Part shown: one piece after another, positions 34,644-44,808 of the stretch
How the letters are laid out: each line of letters begins with the position of its first letter
Position numbering within the stretch: position 1 is the first letter of the stretch
DNA from: Elainella sp. Prado103
Lineage (GTDB): Bacteria > Cyanobacteriota > Cyanobacteriia > Elainellales > Elainellaceae
Assembly (NCBI GenBank): GCA_025454395.1
Contig: JALOOM010000001.1
Span: 62,001 to 126,000, forward strand
Length of the DNA stretch: 64,000 nucleotides
Direction of reading: 5' to 3'
Made by a program: the position numbers and the translations under genes
Notes under the pieces: model-generated
Databases searched by the model: none
The model's input: the letters and a program-made list of their open reading frames with translations, nothing else
Told to the model about the DNA's origin: nothing

Positions 34644-36302
34644 TTACTCCAGGTAGGGCACCAGTTGGAGTGATCCCAATCCCAACTCAGCTTCTGAAAT
34701 CGATCGAGCCTCAAACAGCGCCATCATGTCGTTGATTTGGGGATTGCCCCGACTTGCTCCCTTCAAGCCACGGGCGATCACCAGCCCACAGAACCCTTTT
34801 GTTTTTTTGCAGCGTTGATCCCATTTTTTGCGAGCCTGAATATGGGTCGGATCTTCTTCGTAAAACTCTCCAAAAAGGTGCATTTCACCATTCTGCATCT
34901 GCAAAATTCCCAGGTCATATTGATCGCCGGAGATCGGATCTTCGCCTGGATTAAAGCAGATGGACTTGAGCCCTCCCGCTGCCTGCAAACCCTCGATCAA
35001 TGCCTTTGCTTTAGGACGAGAAGTTTGGATCAAAATCACGGGAAATCCATCCGCCGATCGATTCGGTTCTCCTGAACTGGGTTGATGACACTGCACCACC
35101 TGCCGCAGCACCTCAAAGGTTTCCCAGGGCATGGCTCCCAGGCTATAGAATGCATCATTGGGGATTAGGTCATTGCGCAGAACTGGTGGATCGCTCAGGT
35201 CTGCTTCGGCTTCTAACTCAGCCATCATCGACATTTCATACAGTTCCTGGGCAATTTCAGGCATGGTTTTGACCTGAATGCTCACTTTCTGAGTGGGCTG
35301 CACTGGATCAGCAATCCGGTAACGATTGCTCAATGACGGAAACTCATCGTTCTCTGTATCGAGCGCTGGTAAATGCTGCTGAAAAAATCGCTGAAGTGCC
35401 GTCAGGGCTAAATATAAAACCTGTGCCTCTTCTTCATAAAGCATGGGACGCATGCCTTCTAAGGGATGCAAATTGCCAAAACTGGGCTGCACCCCGGTCG
35501 TGGAGCGAAATGCTGCAAACGCTGCGGCTTGTTCTTCTAAATACTCCAAATCCTCCGGATCTTGAATCTCGCTGAGCCGATCGAATGTGACGAACAGGCA
35601 GTCTTGCTCTAGAAACGCTTCTTCCAAGCTGCGGGGATTGTCTTCCGCTGCCAGCACCTGTTGGCGGAACTTTTTTAACGATTCCAGCGATCGATACATC
35701 AGTAATCCATACTCCATGCCCAACATCCCCAGGATCGAGACATAGAGAGTCTCCACACCGCCCTGATCCAGGTTGACCGCAATAATTTTTTCCTCATCTA
35801 GGGTGCTCCAAGGCGCTAAATCCCAAATCTGCTGAGTGGCTTTCAAGATGGGCTCTACATAGCCTTCTGGCAGTTCGGGAATTGCCTGGGAACCCATGCC
35901 CTGGATGCCCTCAAAAATCTCGTCGATCAGAGGGAGGTCGCTGGCATAATCCACTGCAATGTTGAGATCCTGGAGAACCCCCCGCAGAAAGAACTGAAGT
36001 TCTCGATCGCGCACCACAATTTTCTGAGGACGGCTCGGAGTGGTGGCACTGTGGGGATGCTCCATGGCCTGAATCAGGGTTCTAACCACCGCTTCAGGCC
36101 CCACATCAGGCGAGACGACATCCATCGCCCGCACCAGCCCTTCATTGCCATCAACCCACAAAATGCAATCACCCTGGTGTAGCTCAGACTCCGCACTCCG
36201 CATCATTGAAGGCGTTAAGACCCGTCGATCTCCTTCCCAAACGCTGGGAATCTGGCGTAACCGCTGAAGACGACGACGAGTTGAAACATTGAGAGCGCTC
36301 AT
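34644..36302 (-). CDS. Conserved cyanobacterial protein of unknown function (552 aa)
   Basis: The protein begins MSALNVSTRRRLQRLRQIPSVWEGDRRVL and is mostly soluble and acidic, without signal peptide or membrane segments. Notable stretches are LWVDGNEGLVRAMDVV, VVRDRELQFFLRGVLQDL, a central WDLAPWSTLDEEKIIAVNLDQ, and a C-terminal GDQYDLGILQMQNGEMHLFGE. I recognise it as the kind of large conserved hypothetical found in many cyanobacteria, but I know no function. It may share a transcript with psaD downstream, separated by 196 bp. Confidence 0.75.
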   Translation of the reverse strand: MSALNVSTRRRLQRLRQIPSVWEGDRRVLTPSMMRSAESELHQGDCILWVDGNEGLVRAMDVVSPDVGPEAVVRTLIQAMEHPHSATTPSRPQKIVVRDRELQFFLRGVLQDLNIAVDYASDLPLIDEIFEGIQGMGSQAIPELPEGYVEPILKATQQIWDLAPWSTLDEEKIIAVNLDQGGVETLYVSILGMLGMEYGLLMYRSLESLKKFRQQVLAAEDNPRSLEEAFLEQDCLFVTFDRLSEIQDPEDLEYLEEQAAAFAAFRSTTGVQPSFGNLHPLEGMRPMLYEEEAQVLYLALTALQRFFQQHLPALDTENDEFPSLSNRYRIADPVQPTQKVSIQVKTMPEIAQELYEMSMMAELEAEADLSDPPVLRNDLIPNDAFYSLGAMPWETFEVLRQVVQCHQPSSGEPNRSADGFPVILIQTSRPKAKALIEGLQAAGGLKSICFNPGEDPISGDQYDLGILQMQNGEMHLFGEFYEEDPTHIQARKKWDQRCKKTKGFCGLVIARGLKGASRGNPQINDMMALFEARSISEAELGLGSLQLVPYLE

Positions 36303-36624
36303 AGGCACAAACCGAAGCTGAGAACAGTAAGCATTTTCCTTTGCAGGGGATTTACGGGATCCGCTACCATCAGATTAAAGATTAGTGTACCGAGTGCAGA
36401 CCGATTTGCGGGCAAAATTAGGTGGGATTCTATTTGGATGCCCTGGTTTTGCGACTGAAGTCGTTTCGCTGCTTTGGGTTAAGCCATCGGCAGCAAGCTT
36501 GGGCACCCTTGGATCATTCAACTGGATCCTGGTTGTGGCTTTAGAATTGGCGTTGTCCTCTCTGTTTTCTCTCAGAGCTTGATTAAAGTGACCTTATAAC
36601 CCGATTAGGGAGTCTATATTATCC
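36303..36624. other. Intergenic region upstream of sufA
   Basis: This gap separates two divergent genes. A 65-codon frame from a GTG at 36385 has a hydrophobic tail but no ribosome-binding site or known relatives, so it is not called. No hairpin or array is obvious. Confidence 0.5.
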
Positions 36625-36978
36625 ATGACACAAACCGCTCCGTCTCAACAACGTGGAATCCTGATGTCTGATGCTGCTCTCCAGCATGTGATGGCACTGC
36701 GTAACCAACAAGGCAAAGACCTCTGCTTGCGGGTAGGCGTGCGTCAAGGAGGATGTTCCGGGATGTCTTACACGATGGATTTTGAAGACCTCAGCAACAT
36801 TCGTGAGAATGACGAGGTGTTTGATTACGATGGGTTTAAGGTGGTCTGTGATCCGAAGAGTATGCTGTATCTCTATGGTCTGATGCTGGATTACAGCAAT
36901 GCTTTGATCGGTGGGGGTTTCCAATTCACCAATCCGAATGCCAACCAAACTTGTGGCTGTGGTAAGTCATTCTCCTAA
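36625..36978 (+). CDS. sufA: Iron-sulfur cluster assembly A-type protein (SufA/IscA)
   Basis: The 117 aa protein has the three cysteines of A-type carriers: Cys44 in QGGCSGMSY and Cys110/Cys112 in TCGCGKSFS. These proteins carry Fe-S clusters or iron to apo-proteins during assembly. The sequence [18 protein letters not shown] and the length match the SufA-like protein of cyanobacteria. It is not linked to sufBCDS here. A TPR gene follows 259 bp downstream. Confidence 0.92.
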   Translation: MTQTAPSQQRGILMSDAALQHVMALRNQQGKDLCLRVGVRQGGCSGMSYTMDFEDLSNIRENDEVFDYDGFKVVCDPKSMLYLYGLMLDYSNALIGGGFQFTNPNANQTCGCGKSFS

Positions 36979-37237
36979 GCCATTGTTGTTTCAACGGAGT
37001 TTTCAACTCGCATTCCAACCACCACTACGCTATTGAATGCAGCGCAGTCTGGGCTAGCAAGCTCGGCTGCGCTTTGTCTGTATAGATATCTGGATGGATA
37101 TCTGGATGGATTGATGGAGCCTGGATCATGGATATTGGTCTATATGGATCGCCGTCAATGCAGACAATGCAGATTAGCGAAGTTTGCTATGCTTAACGAT
37201 CGGGCAACTTCAGCGATGGTTTGAGAGATTAGAAAGT

Positions 37238-37660
37238 ATGACAGAAACGGTTGAAGCCTTGTTTGATCAAGGGTTAGAGCGCTATCGATCGGGCGAATCA
37301 GCAGAAGCATTGATCCCGATGTTTAAAGAAATTTGTGAACGGACTCCCAAAACGAGTGCCGCCTGGACTTGTCTATCGTGGCTATATCTACTAGACAGTA
37401 AACCAACCCCGGCCTATAAAGCAGCTCAGAAGGCAGTCAAGCTGAATCCACAGGATCCCCAAGCCCGGATTAATTTAGCGATCGCCATGCTAGAGACTGC
37501 CCAGAAGGGCGTGCGGCAGCATATTGAAGTGGCAGGACAAATTGTCATGGCAGTGCCTGAGCTGCGTCAGGAAGTTGAGCAGAATTTTGAAGAAGGATTA
37601 AGCCGCAAGCCTGATTGGAAAAGTTTACAGCGCGTAAAACAGTGGTTGTTGGAAATTTAG
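37238..37660 (+). CDS. Tetratricopeptide repeat protein
   Basis: The 140 aa all-helical protein has at least two TPR units (ALFDQGLERYRSGESAEALIPMF and SWLYLLDSKPTPAYKAAQKAVKLNP, the latter with the usual small and aromatic positions). TPR proteins act as binding scaffolds; the partner is unknown. The ATG giving MTETVEALF is preferred over an earlier in-frame start. It ends in a good terminator. Confidence 0.82.
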   Translation: MTETVEALFDQGLERYRSGESAEALIPMFKEICERTPKTSAAWTCLSWLYLLDSKPTPAYKAAQKAVKLNPQDPQARINLAIAMLETAQKGVRQHIEVAGQIVMAVPELRQEVEQNFEEGLSRKPDWKSLQRVKQWLLEI

Positions 37661-37721
37661 GAAGACCCCAACTGCCAAAACTGGAGAGTCGATCGCGGTA
37701 AACCCTACATCATCAAGGATT

Positions 37722-37751
37722 CCAGCCCAAACTGTTGCGGCTGGTTTTTTT
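37722..37751 (+). terminator. Rho-independent terminator after the TPR gene
   Basis: CCAGCC pairs with GGCTGG around an 11-nt loop, followed directly by seven T. Confidence 0.88.
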
Positions 37752-37931
37752 AATTTTGAGCAGGGGCTTTTGTAGCAGATGACGCAGCTTTATATAAATG
37801 CCTTAATCATTGCTTAAGATTATTAATAAAAGAATCTAAATTCTAATGATAAGATTTGGTGAAGTTCGAGATTAGTCATGTTTATGACTCCTGACCGACT
37901 TCACTTTTTAACATTAAGGAGCTGGGAACTT

Positions 37932-38120
37932 ATGGACAGAAGTAACGTCGATGTGAAGCCAGAAACTCGTAATCATAAAGGCTTTTTTATCGAACAAGGT
38001 TTATATAAGTTCATGGGGATCGATCAATCTGGCTGGGCCTTGATTTGTGTCGATGATGCGACCTGCCACTACGTAGATCCAGACAACTTGGAGGAAGTAG
38101 TGGAGTTTATCGAAGGGTGA
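37932..38120 (+). CDS. Small conserved hypothetical protein (62 aa)
   Basis: The protein starts MDRSNVDVKPETRNHKGFFIEQ and ends VDPDNLEEVVEFIEG; it is acidic, with no membrane segment and a single pair of Cys. The ATG at 37932 has AAGGAG ten bases upstream, which decides the start over an earlier frame opening at 37878. I do not recognise a family. The composition looks like a real gene with in-frame structure throughout. Confidence 0.55.
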   Translation: MDRSNVDVKPETRNHKGFFIEQGLYKFMGIDQSGWALICVDDATCHYVDPDNLEEVVEFIEG

Positions 38121-38340
38121 ACCACACAAACTCTACCTCAGAGTTTCCAATGCTGCTTCTACAAATGTGGCTTTGTCTCAACGGAGATATAGCCATATTT
38201 TTTTGGAAATTTTTTGCCAAAATTTGCCCTCTGGATCCATTTTGCGCTCTACTGGATTCATCAATTTCCTGAATTGATCATTGGATCAGGGATTGATCTG
38301 GTCATTGTTTCAAATTATTAAGATAAATTGCCCGATTGCT

Positions 38341-38598
38341 ATGAAAGATAAATTGTTATCCTGGCTGAATTTTGCTTTAGTCGTTGATACTTTTTTGGTG
38401 CTGGCCAGTTTTTTTTGGTTGGCGATCGCTGTTACAGGTCGCGCCTTGGGGATTCCACTCGGACTTGATCTTTGGTATCGTCTCTGGGAACCTATTTTTA
38501 CTCCGGCGATCGGTATTTTAATGGGCGGTGCAATCCTCAGTGGTATCGTGAGCTGGATTGGCAAACGGCTGGCAGCGAATCAGCAAGTCAACGGGTAG
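38341..38598 (+). CDS. Small membrane protein (85 aa)
   Basis: The protein has two hydrophobic segments (ALVVDTFLVLASFFWLAIAV and ILMGGAILSGIVSWIG) joined by a loop with LGLDLWYRLWEP. It probably sits in the cytoplasmic or thylakoid membrane. No family is recognised. The ATG giving MKDKLLSWLNF is preferred over a frame opening 60 bases earlier. Neighbours give no functional hint. Confidence 0.6.
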   Translation: MKDKLLSWLNFALVVDTFLVLASFFWLAIAVTGRALGIPLGLDLWYRLWEPIFTPAIGILMGGAILSGIVSWIGKRLAANQQVNG

Positions 38599-38758
38599 CT
38601 ATAGATTTCAGGAGATCCCAGGAGATCCCAGCTATAGATCTCAGCTATAGATCCCCGCTTTCATAACACTCGGACTTGCTCAGAAAGCGTTCTGCTGAAA
38701 TGATTTGTTACGATCGCCCTCTTTTCAGTTAGTCCATTTCAGTTTTGATTCATCACCT

Positions 38759-39250
38759 ATGCAGTACCCCTTCTCTGTTCAACAGTTTTTAACTTCTGTG
38801 TCAGGTTCTGCGCGCTGGCTGCTCTTGCTCGGCGTTAGCAGTTTGACGATCGGGACAACCCTATTGCCCGCTGCTCCCACTGCAATTGCCCAGGTTGATC
38901 CCAATACGGGGTTTAGCGGCATTCAAATCCCATCCACCTCCATTTCGCCGGTTAATGGGGCAGTCCGAATTCACTTTATTAATGAAACGGGTTCTGCCAT
39001 TGATTATCAGGTGATTGATGACACCGAATATCGCTTTCTACCTGGACGATCGCAAATGACCCTGGAGGGGTTGAGATTACCCACCACGTTCACCTTTCGC
39101 CGCGCTGATAATGGCTTTTTACGGGTTACGCTCTATCCCAACTCGCCTGAACCTGGCGATCTCACTATGCGAGTGCGTGAGACTCCGAGTTTTGCTGAGG
39201 ATCGCACCACGATTTACGTCGATGAGCGCGGTAAAGTTTTCTTAAACTGA
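38759..39250 (+). CDS. Secreted protein of unknown function (163 aa)
   Basis: A Sec signal peptide is clear (WLLLLGVSSLTIGTTLLPAA, cleavage likely after AIA near residue 44). The mature part of about 120 residues looks beta-rich: VRIHFINETGSAIDYQVIDD, FTFRRADNGFLRVTLYPN and TIYVDERGKVFLN. No catalytic motif is seen. It may be a periplasmic or cell-surface beta-sandwich. It lies alone upstream of ppx. Confidence 0.7.
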   Translation: MQYPFSVQQFLTSVSGSARWLLLLGVSSLTIGTTLLPAAPTAIAQVDPNTGFSGIQIPSTSISPVNGAVRIHFINETGSAIDYQVIDDTEYRFLPGRSQMTLEGLRLPTTFTFRRADNGFLRVTLYPNSPEPGDLTMRVRETPSFAEDRTTIYVDERGKVFLN

Positions 39251-39480
39251 AGTCAGAAAGTTCCTGTGTCTGCGGCAATTGGGCTGTCATAATGAGGATC
39301 ATGATGAGGATCATGAGCTTTGGATGGCATCTGAATCCGATCGTCCAGGCAGCTTCGTATAGCTCTGTTGGGTTCGTCTTCAAGTTGAGCTTGTTCTCAA
39401 GTTGAGCTTGTCTTCAAGCCGAGTCTGTTCTTGCCCGCTGTTTCCCGTTTTCACTCCGCACATTTTGCTCCTCACCTCGC

Positions 39481-41163
39481 ATGATTGACCTGCTTTCTCA
39501 GCCCCAGCAAGCTGCAATCACGACTGAACTGCCGCCCCTTCAGCAAGATCGAGTCCTCGCTGCGATCGATGTGGGCACCAATTCCATTCATATGGCGGTG
39601 GTCAAGATTGAGCCTGCCCTCCCAGCTTTCACCATCATTGCACGAGAAAAGGCTACGGTGCGGCTAGGCGATCGGGATCGGAAGACGGGCCATCTCACGG
39701 TGGCTGCCATGGAACGGGCGATCGTAGCGCTCAAACGGTGCCAAGAGATCGCCAAATCCCTCAATGCCGAGGAGACAGTCGCCACAGCAACGAGTGCGGT
39801 GCGAGAAGCCCCCAATGGTCATGCTTTTTTGCAGCAGGTGGCAGCCGAACTAGGGTTGGTGATTGATCTGATCTCAGGGCAGGAGGAAGCTCGCCGGATC
39901 TATCTGGGGGTGTTGTCGGGCATGGAGTTTGGCAATCAACCCCATGTGATCATTGACATTGGTGGTGGTTCCACAGAATTGATTTTAGGCGATGGTCATG
40001 AACCCCGTAGCCTCAGCAGCACGAAGGTGGGAGCGGTACGGTTGACCGCAGAATTTGTTCAGACCGATCCAATTAGCACCAGCGAATTCACTGGGTTGCA
40101 GGCCTATGTGCGCGGCATGATCGAACGATCGGTAGAAGAATTGCGATCCCAACTGCGCCCCGGCGAACAGCCCCGGTTGGTAGGTACTTCCGGTACGATC
40201 GAAACCCTGGCGATGCTTCATGCTAAAGAAAAGCTAGGCGAGATTCCGTCTCCCCTCAACGGCTACCAGTTTAGCCTCAAAGATTTACGCGAGCTAATTG
40301 TCCGTCTGCGCCGCCTCAACTATGCCGAACGGGCTGCCTTGCCGGGCATGTCCGATCGCCGCTCAGAAATTATTATGGCAGGAGCGGTGATTCTGGAACA
40401 AACCATGACCCTTTTGGGGATTGATAGCCTGATGGTCTGTGAACGGGCTCTGCGGGAGGGCATTGTTGTCGATTGGATGCTCACCCACGGGCTGATTGAA
40501 GATCGATTGCGGTATCAGGGATCGGTACGGCAGCGCAGTGTGATCAAAATTGCCCATAAATATCGGGTCAATCTAGAGCATAGTCAGCGAGTCGCTCGCT
40601 TTGCTTTGGATTTATTTGATCAGACCTACGGAATACTGCACCAATGGCAGTCTGATGCGCGTGAGTTACTCTGGGCTGCTGCCGTTTTGCATAATGCGGG
40701 GCATTTTATTAGCCATTCTGGACACCACAAACATTCTTACTATTTGATTCGTTATGGCGAACTGCTGGGGTATACGGAGGTTGAGATTGAGACGATCGCT
40801 AATTTAGCTCGTTATCATCGTAAGAGTGAGCCCAAGAAGAAACATGACAGTTACCGTGATATTGACAGCAAAAAACATCGTCGTATTATCGATCAGCTCT
40901 ATCCTTTGCTGCGGTTAGCGGTAGCTCTCGATCGTCGCCAGATTGGGGCAATCACCTCAATCCACTCGGAATTGCTGCCCGAAAGTGCGGAATTTCGCCT
41001 TTACTTAAAAGCAGTGGATCCCACCGATGACTGTGAATTGGAACTCTGGAGCCTCAATCTCAAGAAAAATGGCTTTGAATCGGCCTATGGGCTAAAACTC
41101 TTACCCATTTTGGCGGCTGTTCAAATGCATCCCCCGGAGTCGGTGCAGGATCGTACTGTGTAG
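39481..41163 (+). CDS. ppx: Ppx/GppA-family exopolyphosphatase
   Basis: The 560 aa protein has the ASKHA-type phosphatase core: AAIDVGTNSIHMAVV, VATSAVREAPNG, catalytic Glu in GQEEARRIYLGV, VIIDIGGGSTELIL and LVGTSGTIETLA. An HD-like C-terminal domain follows (about residues 330-550). It releases phosphate from polyphosphate ends, possibly also acting on guanosine pentaphosphate. ppk1 follows 105 bp later on the same strand, so synthesis and breakdown of polyphosphate are probably co-expressed. Its stop codon lies in a short 15-bp duplication. Confidence 0.93.
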   Translation: MIDLLSQPQQAAITTELPPLQQDRVLAAIDVGTNSIHMAVVKIEPALPAFTIIAREKATVRLGDRDRKTGHLTVAAMERAIVALKRCQEIAKSLNAEETVATATSAVREAPNGHAFLQQVAAELGLVIDLISGQEEARRIYLGVLSGMEFGNQPHVIIDIGGGSTELILGDGHEPRSLSSTKVGAVRLTAEFVQTDPISTSEFTGLQAYVRGMIERSVEELRSQLRPGEQPRLVGTSGTIETLAMLHAKEKLGEIPSPLNGYQFSLKDLRELIVRLRRLNYAERAALPGMSDRRSEIIMAGAVILEQTMTLLGIDSLMVCERALREGIVVDWMLTHGLIEDRLRYQGSVRQRSVIKIAHKYRVNLEHSQRVARFALDLFDQTYGILHQWQSDARELLWAAAVLHNAGHFISHSGHHKHSYYLIRYGELLGYTEVEIETIANLARYHRKSEPKKKHDSYRDIDSKKHRRIIDQLYPLLRLAVALDRRQIGAITSIHSELLPESAEFRLYLKAVDPTDDCELELWSLNLKKNGFESAYGLKLLPILAAVQMHPPESVQDRTV

Positions 41164-41177
41164 AATCGTACTGTGTA
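41148..41177. repeat. 15-bp duplication spanning the ppx stop
   Basis: Two copies of GAATCGTACTGTGTA (one base different); the ppx stop codon lies at the junction of the copies. Confidence 0.7.
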
Positions 41178-41268
41178 GAATTGTCTTCCCCATTCCATGT
41201 CGTCCAGAATACTTCCCTTCGGTGGAATAATCTGGGAAGATTTGCATTACCCCGTCCTCGGTAGAGTC

Positions 41269-43431
41269 ATGGCGAGAGCAAAAGAAACCGTTCCCGAAAT
41301 TAATTTGCATGATCCGCAGTATTACTTCAACCGCGAACTGAGCTGGCTAGAGTTCAATCGCCGTGTGCTGCATGAAGCATTAGATGAACGGACTTTGCTG
41401 TTGGAACGGCTCAAATTTAGTGCCATTTTTAGCTCCAACTTGGATGAGTTTTTCATGGTGCGGGTCGCGGCGTTGCGGCAACAAATCGAAGCCCAAGTTA
41501 GCACGCTCACCCCAGATGGTCGATCGCCCCAGGAACAAATTGATGCGATCGGTCAAACCCTGCGTTCCATGGTGACTGAGCAGCATCGCAATTTTGAGCA
41601 GGTTTTACGCCCTGCCTTGGCTGACCATGGGGTGCATATTCTCAACTATATCGATCTGAATCAAGAGCAACGCCTCTATCTCCAAGACTATTACGAAAAG
41701 CGTATCTTTCCAGTCTTAACGCCCCTGGCCGTCGATCCGGGGCATCCCTTTCCATTCATTTCCAACCTCAGTCTCAACTTGGCCGTGGTCGTGAAAGATC
41801 CGGAAGACGGTGAGGAACATTTTGCCCGCGTCAAGGTTCCCAGTAGCCTGCCGCGATTTGTGCAACTGCCAGCCGAGTTACGTCAGCTTGATGGTCAGTC
41901 TGGATTATGGATGGCGGTGCCCTTGGAGCAGGTGATCGCCCATAATTTAGAGTCGCTGTTTCCGGGCATGAGTATTCAGGAGTATTATCTGTTTCGCATT
42001 ACCCGCGATGCCGATCTAGAAGTGGCCGAAGACGATGCGGATGATCTATTACAGGCGATCGAACAGGAATTGCGGAAACGGCGGTTGGGCGGCTCAGTGG
42101 TGCGGATTGAGATCCAATCTTCTATGCCGGAAGCCCTGCGGGAAATGTTAATGCAGGAAAAGAAGGTTTCGGCCAATCAAGTTTACGAAATTGATGGGTT
42201 GCTCAACCTGAAGGATCTGATGTCTCTGATGTCGATTCCCTTGCCCCACTTGAAGGATTCGCCCCGCACCCCAATCATCCCACCCAAGCTGCGATCGATC
42301 GGGGAGTTTACCAGCACGAAAAGCAGCGAAGAGGGTGAAGAGGAAAAGGATTTTTTTGCCGCCATTCGCAAGAGTGATTTGCTGGTGCATCATCCCTATT
42401 ATTCCTTTTCCCTGACGGTTCAGCGGTTTATTCAACTCGCCGCCAATGATCCAAATGTGCTGGCGATCAAGATGACCCTCTACCGGACTTCAGGCGATTC
42501 ACCGATTGTCAATGCGCTGATTTCGGCGGCTGAAAATGGCAAACAAGTGGTGGCTCTGGTCGAGCTGAAGGCCCGGTTTGACGAAGAGAACAACATTAAC
42601 TGGGCCAGACGCTTAGAACAGGCCGGCGTGCATGTCGTCTATGGGCTAGTTGGGCTGAAAACCCACACGAAGGTCGTGCTAGTGGTGCGACAGGAAGGGG
42701 ATCGTATTCGTCGCTATGTCCATGTTGGCACAGGCAACTACAACTACAAAACGGCACGGCTCTACACCGACCTGGGTTTGCTGAGCTGTCGAGAAGAGTT
42801 AGGGGCTGACCTGACGGATCTGTTTAACTATCTCACAGGTTACTCTCGACAACGCTCCTATCGTAAACTGCTGGTTTCACCCGTCAACATGCGCGATCGA
42901 ATGACCACTTTGATCCGGCGGGAAATCGAACATTGTAAAAACGGCAACTCTGGCCGGATCATTGCCAAAATGAATTCTCTGGTTGATCCACAAATTATTG
43001 CCACCTTATATGAAGCCTCGCGGGCAGGGGTGCAAATTGACCTGATTATTCGAGGCATCTGCTGTTTGCGTCCAGGACTGCCCAATATCAGTGAAAACAT
43101 TCGCGTGGTCAGCATTGTCGGTCGCTATTTGGAGCATTCGCGCATTTTCTATTTTCAAAATAATGGGCAGGATGAACTCTATATTGGCAGTGCCGACTGG
43201 ATGACTCGTAACCTCGATCGACGGGTGGAGGCGGTTACCCCAATCGATGATCCTGGGATCGCCAAAGATTTACAGGAAATTCTGGGGATTTTGCTATCCG
43301 ATAATCGGCAAGCCTGGGAACTGCAACCGGATGGCAGCTATATCCAGCGTCGTCCTACCAACGGCGAACCTGAACGCAGCTCTCAGGTGATTCTCACCGA
43401 AATGGCTCTCCATGCCGGAGGATTCGCCTAG
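41269..43431 (+). CDS. ppk1: Polyphosphate kinase 1
   Basis: The 720 aa enzyme polymerises the gamma-phosphate of ATP into polyphosphate. Family landmarks are YFNRELSWLEFNRRVL near the N-terminus, VALVELKARFDEENNI, the phospholipase-D-like active-site His in GLVGLKTHTKVVLV, HVGTGNYNYKTARLYTDLGL, and the C-terminal IGSADWMTRNLDRRVE. The ATG giving MARAKETVPEI is preferred; the frame is open 72 bases further upstream. It pairs with ppx upstream. The next gene is convergent, 14 bp away. Confidence 0.95.
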   Translation: MARAKETVPEINLHDPQYYFNRELSWLEFNRRVLHEALDERTLLLERLKFSAIFSSNLDEFFMVRVAALRQQIEAQVSTLTPDGRSPQEQIDAIGQTLRSMVTEQHRNFEQVLRPALADHGVHILNYIDLNQEQRLYLQDYYEKRIFPVLTPLAVDPGHPFPFISNLSLNLAVVVKDPEDGEEHFARVKVPSSLPRFVQLPAELRQLDGQSGLWMAVPLEQVIAHNLESLFPGMSIQEYYLFRITRDADLEVAEDDADDLLQAIEQELRKRRLGGSVVRIEIQSSMPEALREMLMQEKKVSANQVYEIDGLLNLKDLMSLMSIPLPHLKDSPRTPIIPPKLRSIGEFTSTKSSEEGEEEKDFFAAIRKSDLLVHHPYYSFSLTVQRFIQLAANDPNVLAIKMTLYRTSGDSPIVNALISAAENGKQVVALVELKARFDEENNINWARRLEQAGVHVVYGLVGLKTHTKVVLVVRQEGDRIRRYVHVGTGNYNYKTARLYTDLGLLSCREELGADLTDLFNYLTGYSRQRSYRKLLVSPVNMRDRMTTLIRREIEHCKNGNSGRIIAKMNSLVDPQIIATLYEASRAGVQIDLIIRGICCLRPGLPNISENIRVVSIVGRYLEHSRIFYFQNNGQDELYIGSADWMTRNLDRRVEAVTPIDDPGIAKDLQEILGILLSDNRQAWELQPDGSYIQRRPTNGEPERSSQVILTEMALHAGGFA

Positions 43432-43445
43432 TAGGAGACAGTGAT

Positions 43446-44207
43446 CTAAGATCGCAGGTAGCTTGCTCCGTTCACATCCACGATCGCTCCTGTCAGAAAA
43501 GCAGCGGCTTCGGAGGCTAAGTACAACACTGTATCAGCAATTTCTTCCGGTCTAGCTACTCGTCCGGTTGGGCTTTGCTGGCGGATCAGATCGCCGGTTG
43601 GACTCTCCAAAATCGATCGCGACATCTCGGTTTCGACCCAGCCCGGAGCGACTGCCATCACACCAATATTGTAGGGGGCAAGAAATTGGGCTAGTGATTG
43701 ACTAAATGCATTTAGCCCAGCTTTGCTCGCTGCATAGGCTGTAGCAGTCGGTTCACCCCGAAATGCCCCCCGTGAACTGATGTTAATAATTCGGCCTTGT
43801 TGGCGTTCAATCATTTGTTGGGCAATACAGTAGCTGACGTTCACAGCACCAATCAAATTCACATCGATGGTTTGCTGCCAGATCTGCTGCCAATCGAGAT
43901 AGTCGGTTTGATCAAGAGGATGTTCCTGGTAGATGCCCGCATTATTCACCAGGATATCGACATGCCCCAAGATCATCAGGGTGAAATCGACCATGCTTTT
44001 GACAGCCCCAGGATTGGCCAAATCAGCTTGCACCAAGCAGTGACCTTTGCCGGGTAGCGTGGCTCGCAGCAGCTTAGCAGCCTCTTTGTGATGGTGATAG
44101 TGGATGGCAACTCTTGCTCCTGATGCGGCAAAGCCTCGTACGATCGCCTGCCCAATGCCGCGATCACCGCCCGTCACGAGAATGTTTTTATTTTGAAAAT
44201 TAAACAT
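43446..44207 (-). CDS. SDR-family oxidoreductase (FabG-like)
   Basis: The 253 aa protein has all classical SDR features: TGGDRGIGQA for the cofactor, NNAGIY, an active-site Ser in INISSRGAF, YAASK with Tyr and Lys intact, and GWVETEMS. It resembles 3-oxoacyl-ACP reductase and similar NAD(P)H-dependent enzymes. The substrate is unknown. It is convergent with ppk1 and is followed on its upstream side by frp at some distance. Compare the SDR at 9.8 kb, where Tyr is lost. Confidence 0.88.
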   Translation of the reverse strand: MFNFQNKNILVTGGDRGIGQAIVRGFAASGARVAIHYHHHKEAAKLLRATLPGKGHCLVQADLANPGAVKSMVDFTLMILGHVDILVNNAGIYQEHPLDQTDYLDWQQIWQQTIDVNLIGAVNVSYCIAQQMIERQQGRIINISSRGAFRGEPTATAYAASKAGLNAFSQSLAQFLAPYNIGVMAVAPGWVETEMSRSILESPTGDLIRQQSPTGRVARPEEIADTVLYLASEAAAFLTGAIVDVNGASYLRS

Positions 44208-44481
44208 ATAAACGATCAGACCAGAGGATCTGGCTGGAAGGAACGCTCAAACAGGCTGAGCAAGTAGGCTCAATCCTCTATTATCTGATCGTTTGATGGG
44301 ATTCTCACATACCGCTTGCAGGTATTCACAGGCTTTAACAAGTGTTTATGAGTGGCTCACGCCTGTTTATGAGTGGCTCACGCTAGCTTACTGCTAGACA
44401 AGCTTGCTACCAAACCGTAGGTCGTCATCCGACTGCCATGACAGATGCCCGCCCGATCCAATCCCCCGTCGCCCTCCGGTT

Positions 44482-44808
44482 CTACATGCGAGTCAGAGCC
44501 AACACTTTCGTGAGTTTCTCTGGAGTCAGACCTTCTAACTCATTGAGATGCAGCCAACCTTCCTTAACCAGTTGAGCACAGACAAAAATGCGAACGGTAT
44601 CACGATTATCATACTTACCGTCAATCTCATGTCTTCTAGCGCTGAGGAAATCATGCAGTCGCCACATATCTTCTAATTCACAGAGGCTGCTAGCTCGATC
44701 GCGGACTTCCTGAATTAAGGCTTCGATTTCTCGCTGGTAAGCAGTTTCAAAGGCATGCTGGGCAATCTGCTTTTCAACACTAGACCATTCAACGTTAGTC
44801 ACTGGCAT
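44482..44808 (-). CDS. frp: Fluorescence recovery protein (FRP)
   Basis: The 108 aa helical protein is the partner that returns active red OCP to the orange form and detaches it from phycobilisomes. The family core DMWRLHDFLSARRHEIDGKY is intact, including Trp49, His52, Asp53 and Arg59, which correspond to functional residues of the Synechocystis protein. It lies downstream of ocp on the same strand, 394 bp away. The pair implies a reversible OCP1-type quenching system. Confidence 0.94.
   Translation of the reverse strand: MPVTNVEWSSVEKQIAQHAFETAYQREIEALIQEVRDRASSLCELEDMWRLHDFLSARRHEIDGKYDNRDTVRIFVCAQLVKEGWLHLNELEGLTPEKLTKVLALTRM

Noticed and set aside
36385-36582. 65-codon frame with hydrophobic tail upstream of sufA
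   Set aside because: It starts with GTG, lacks a ribosome-binding site and does not match any small photosystem or membrane protein I know.
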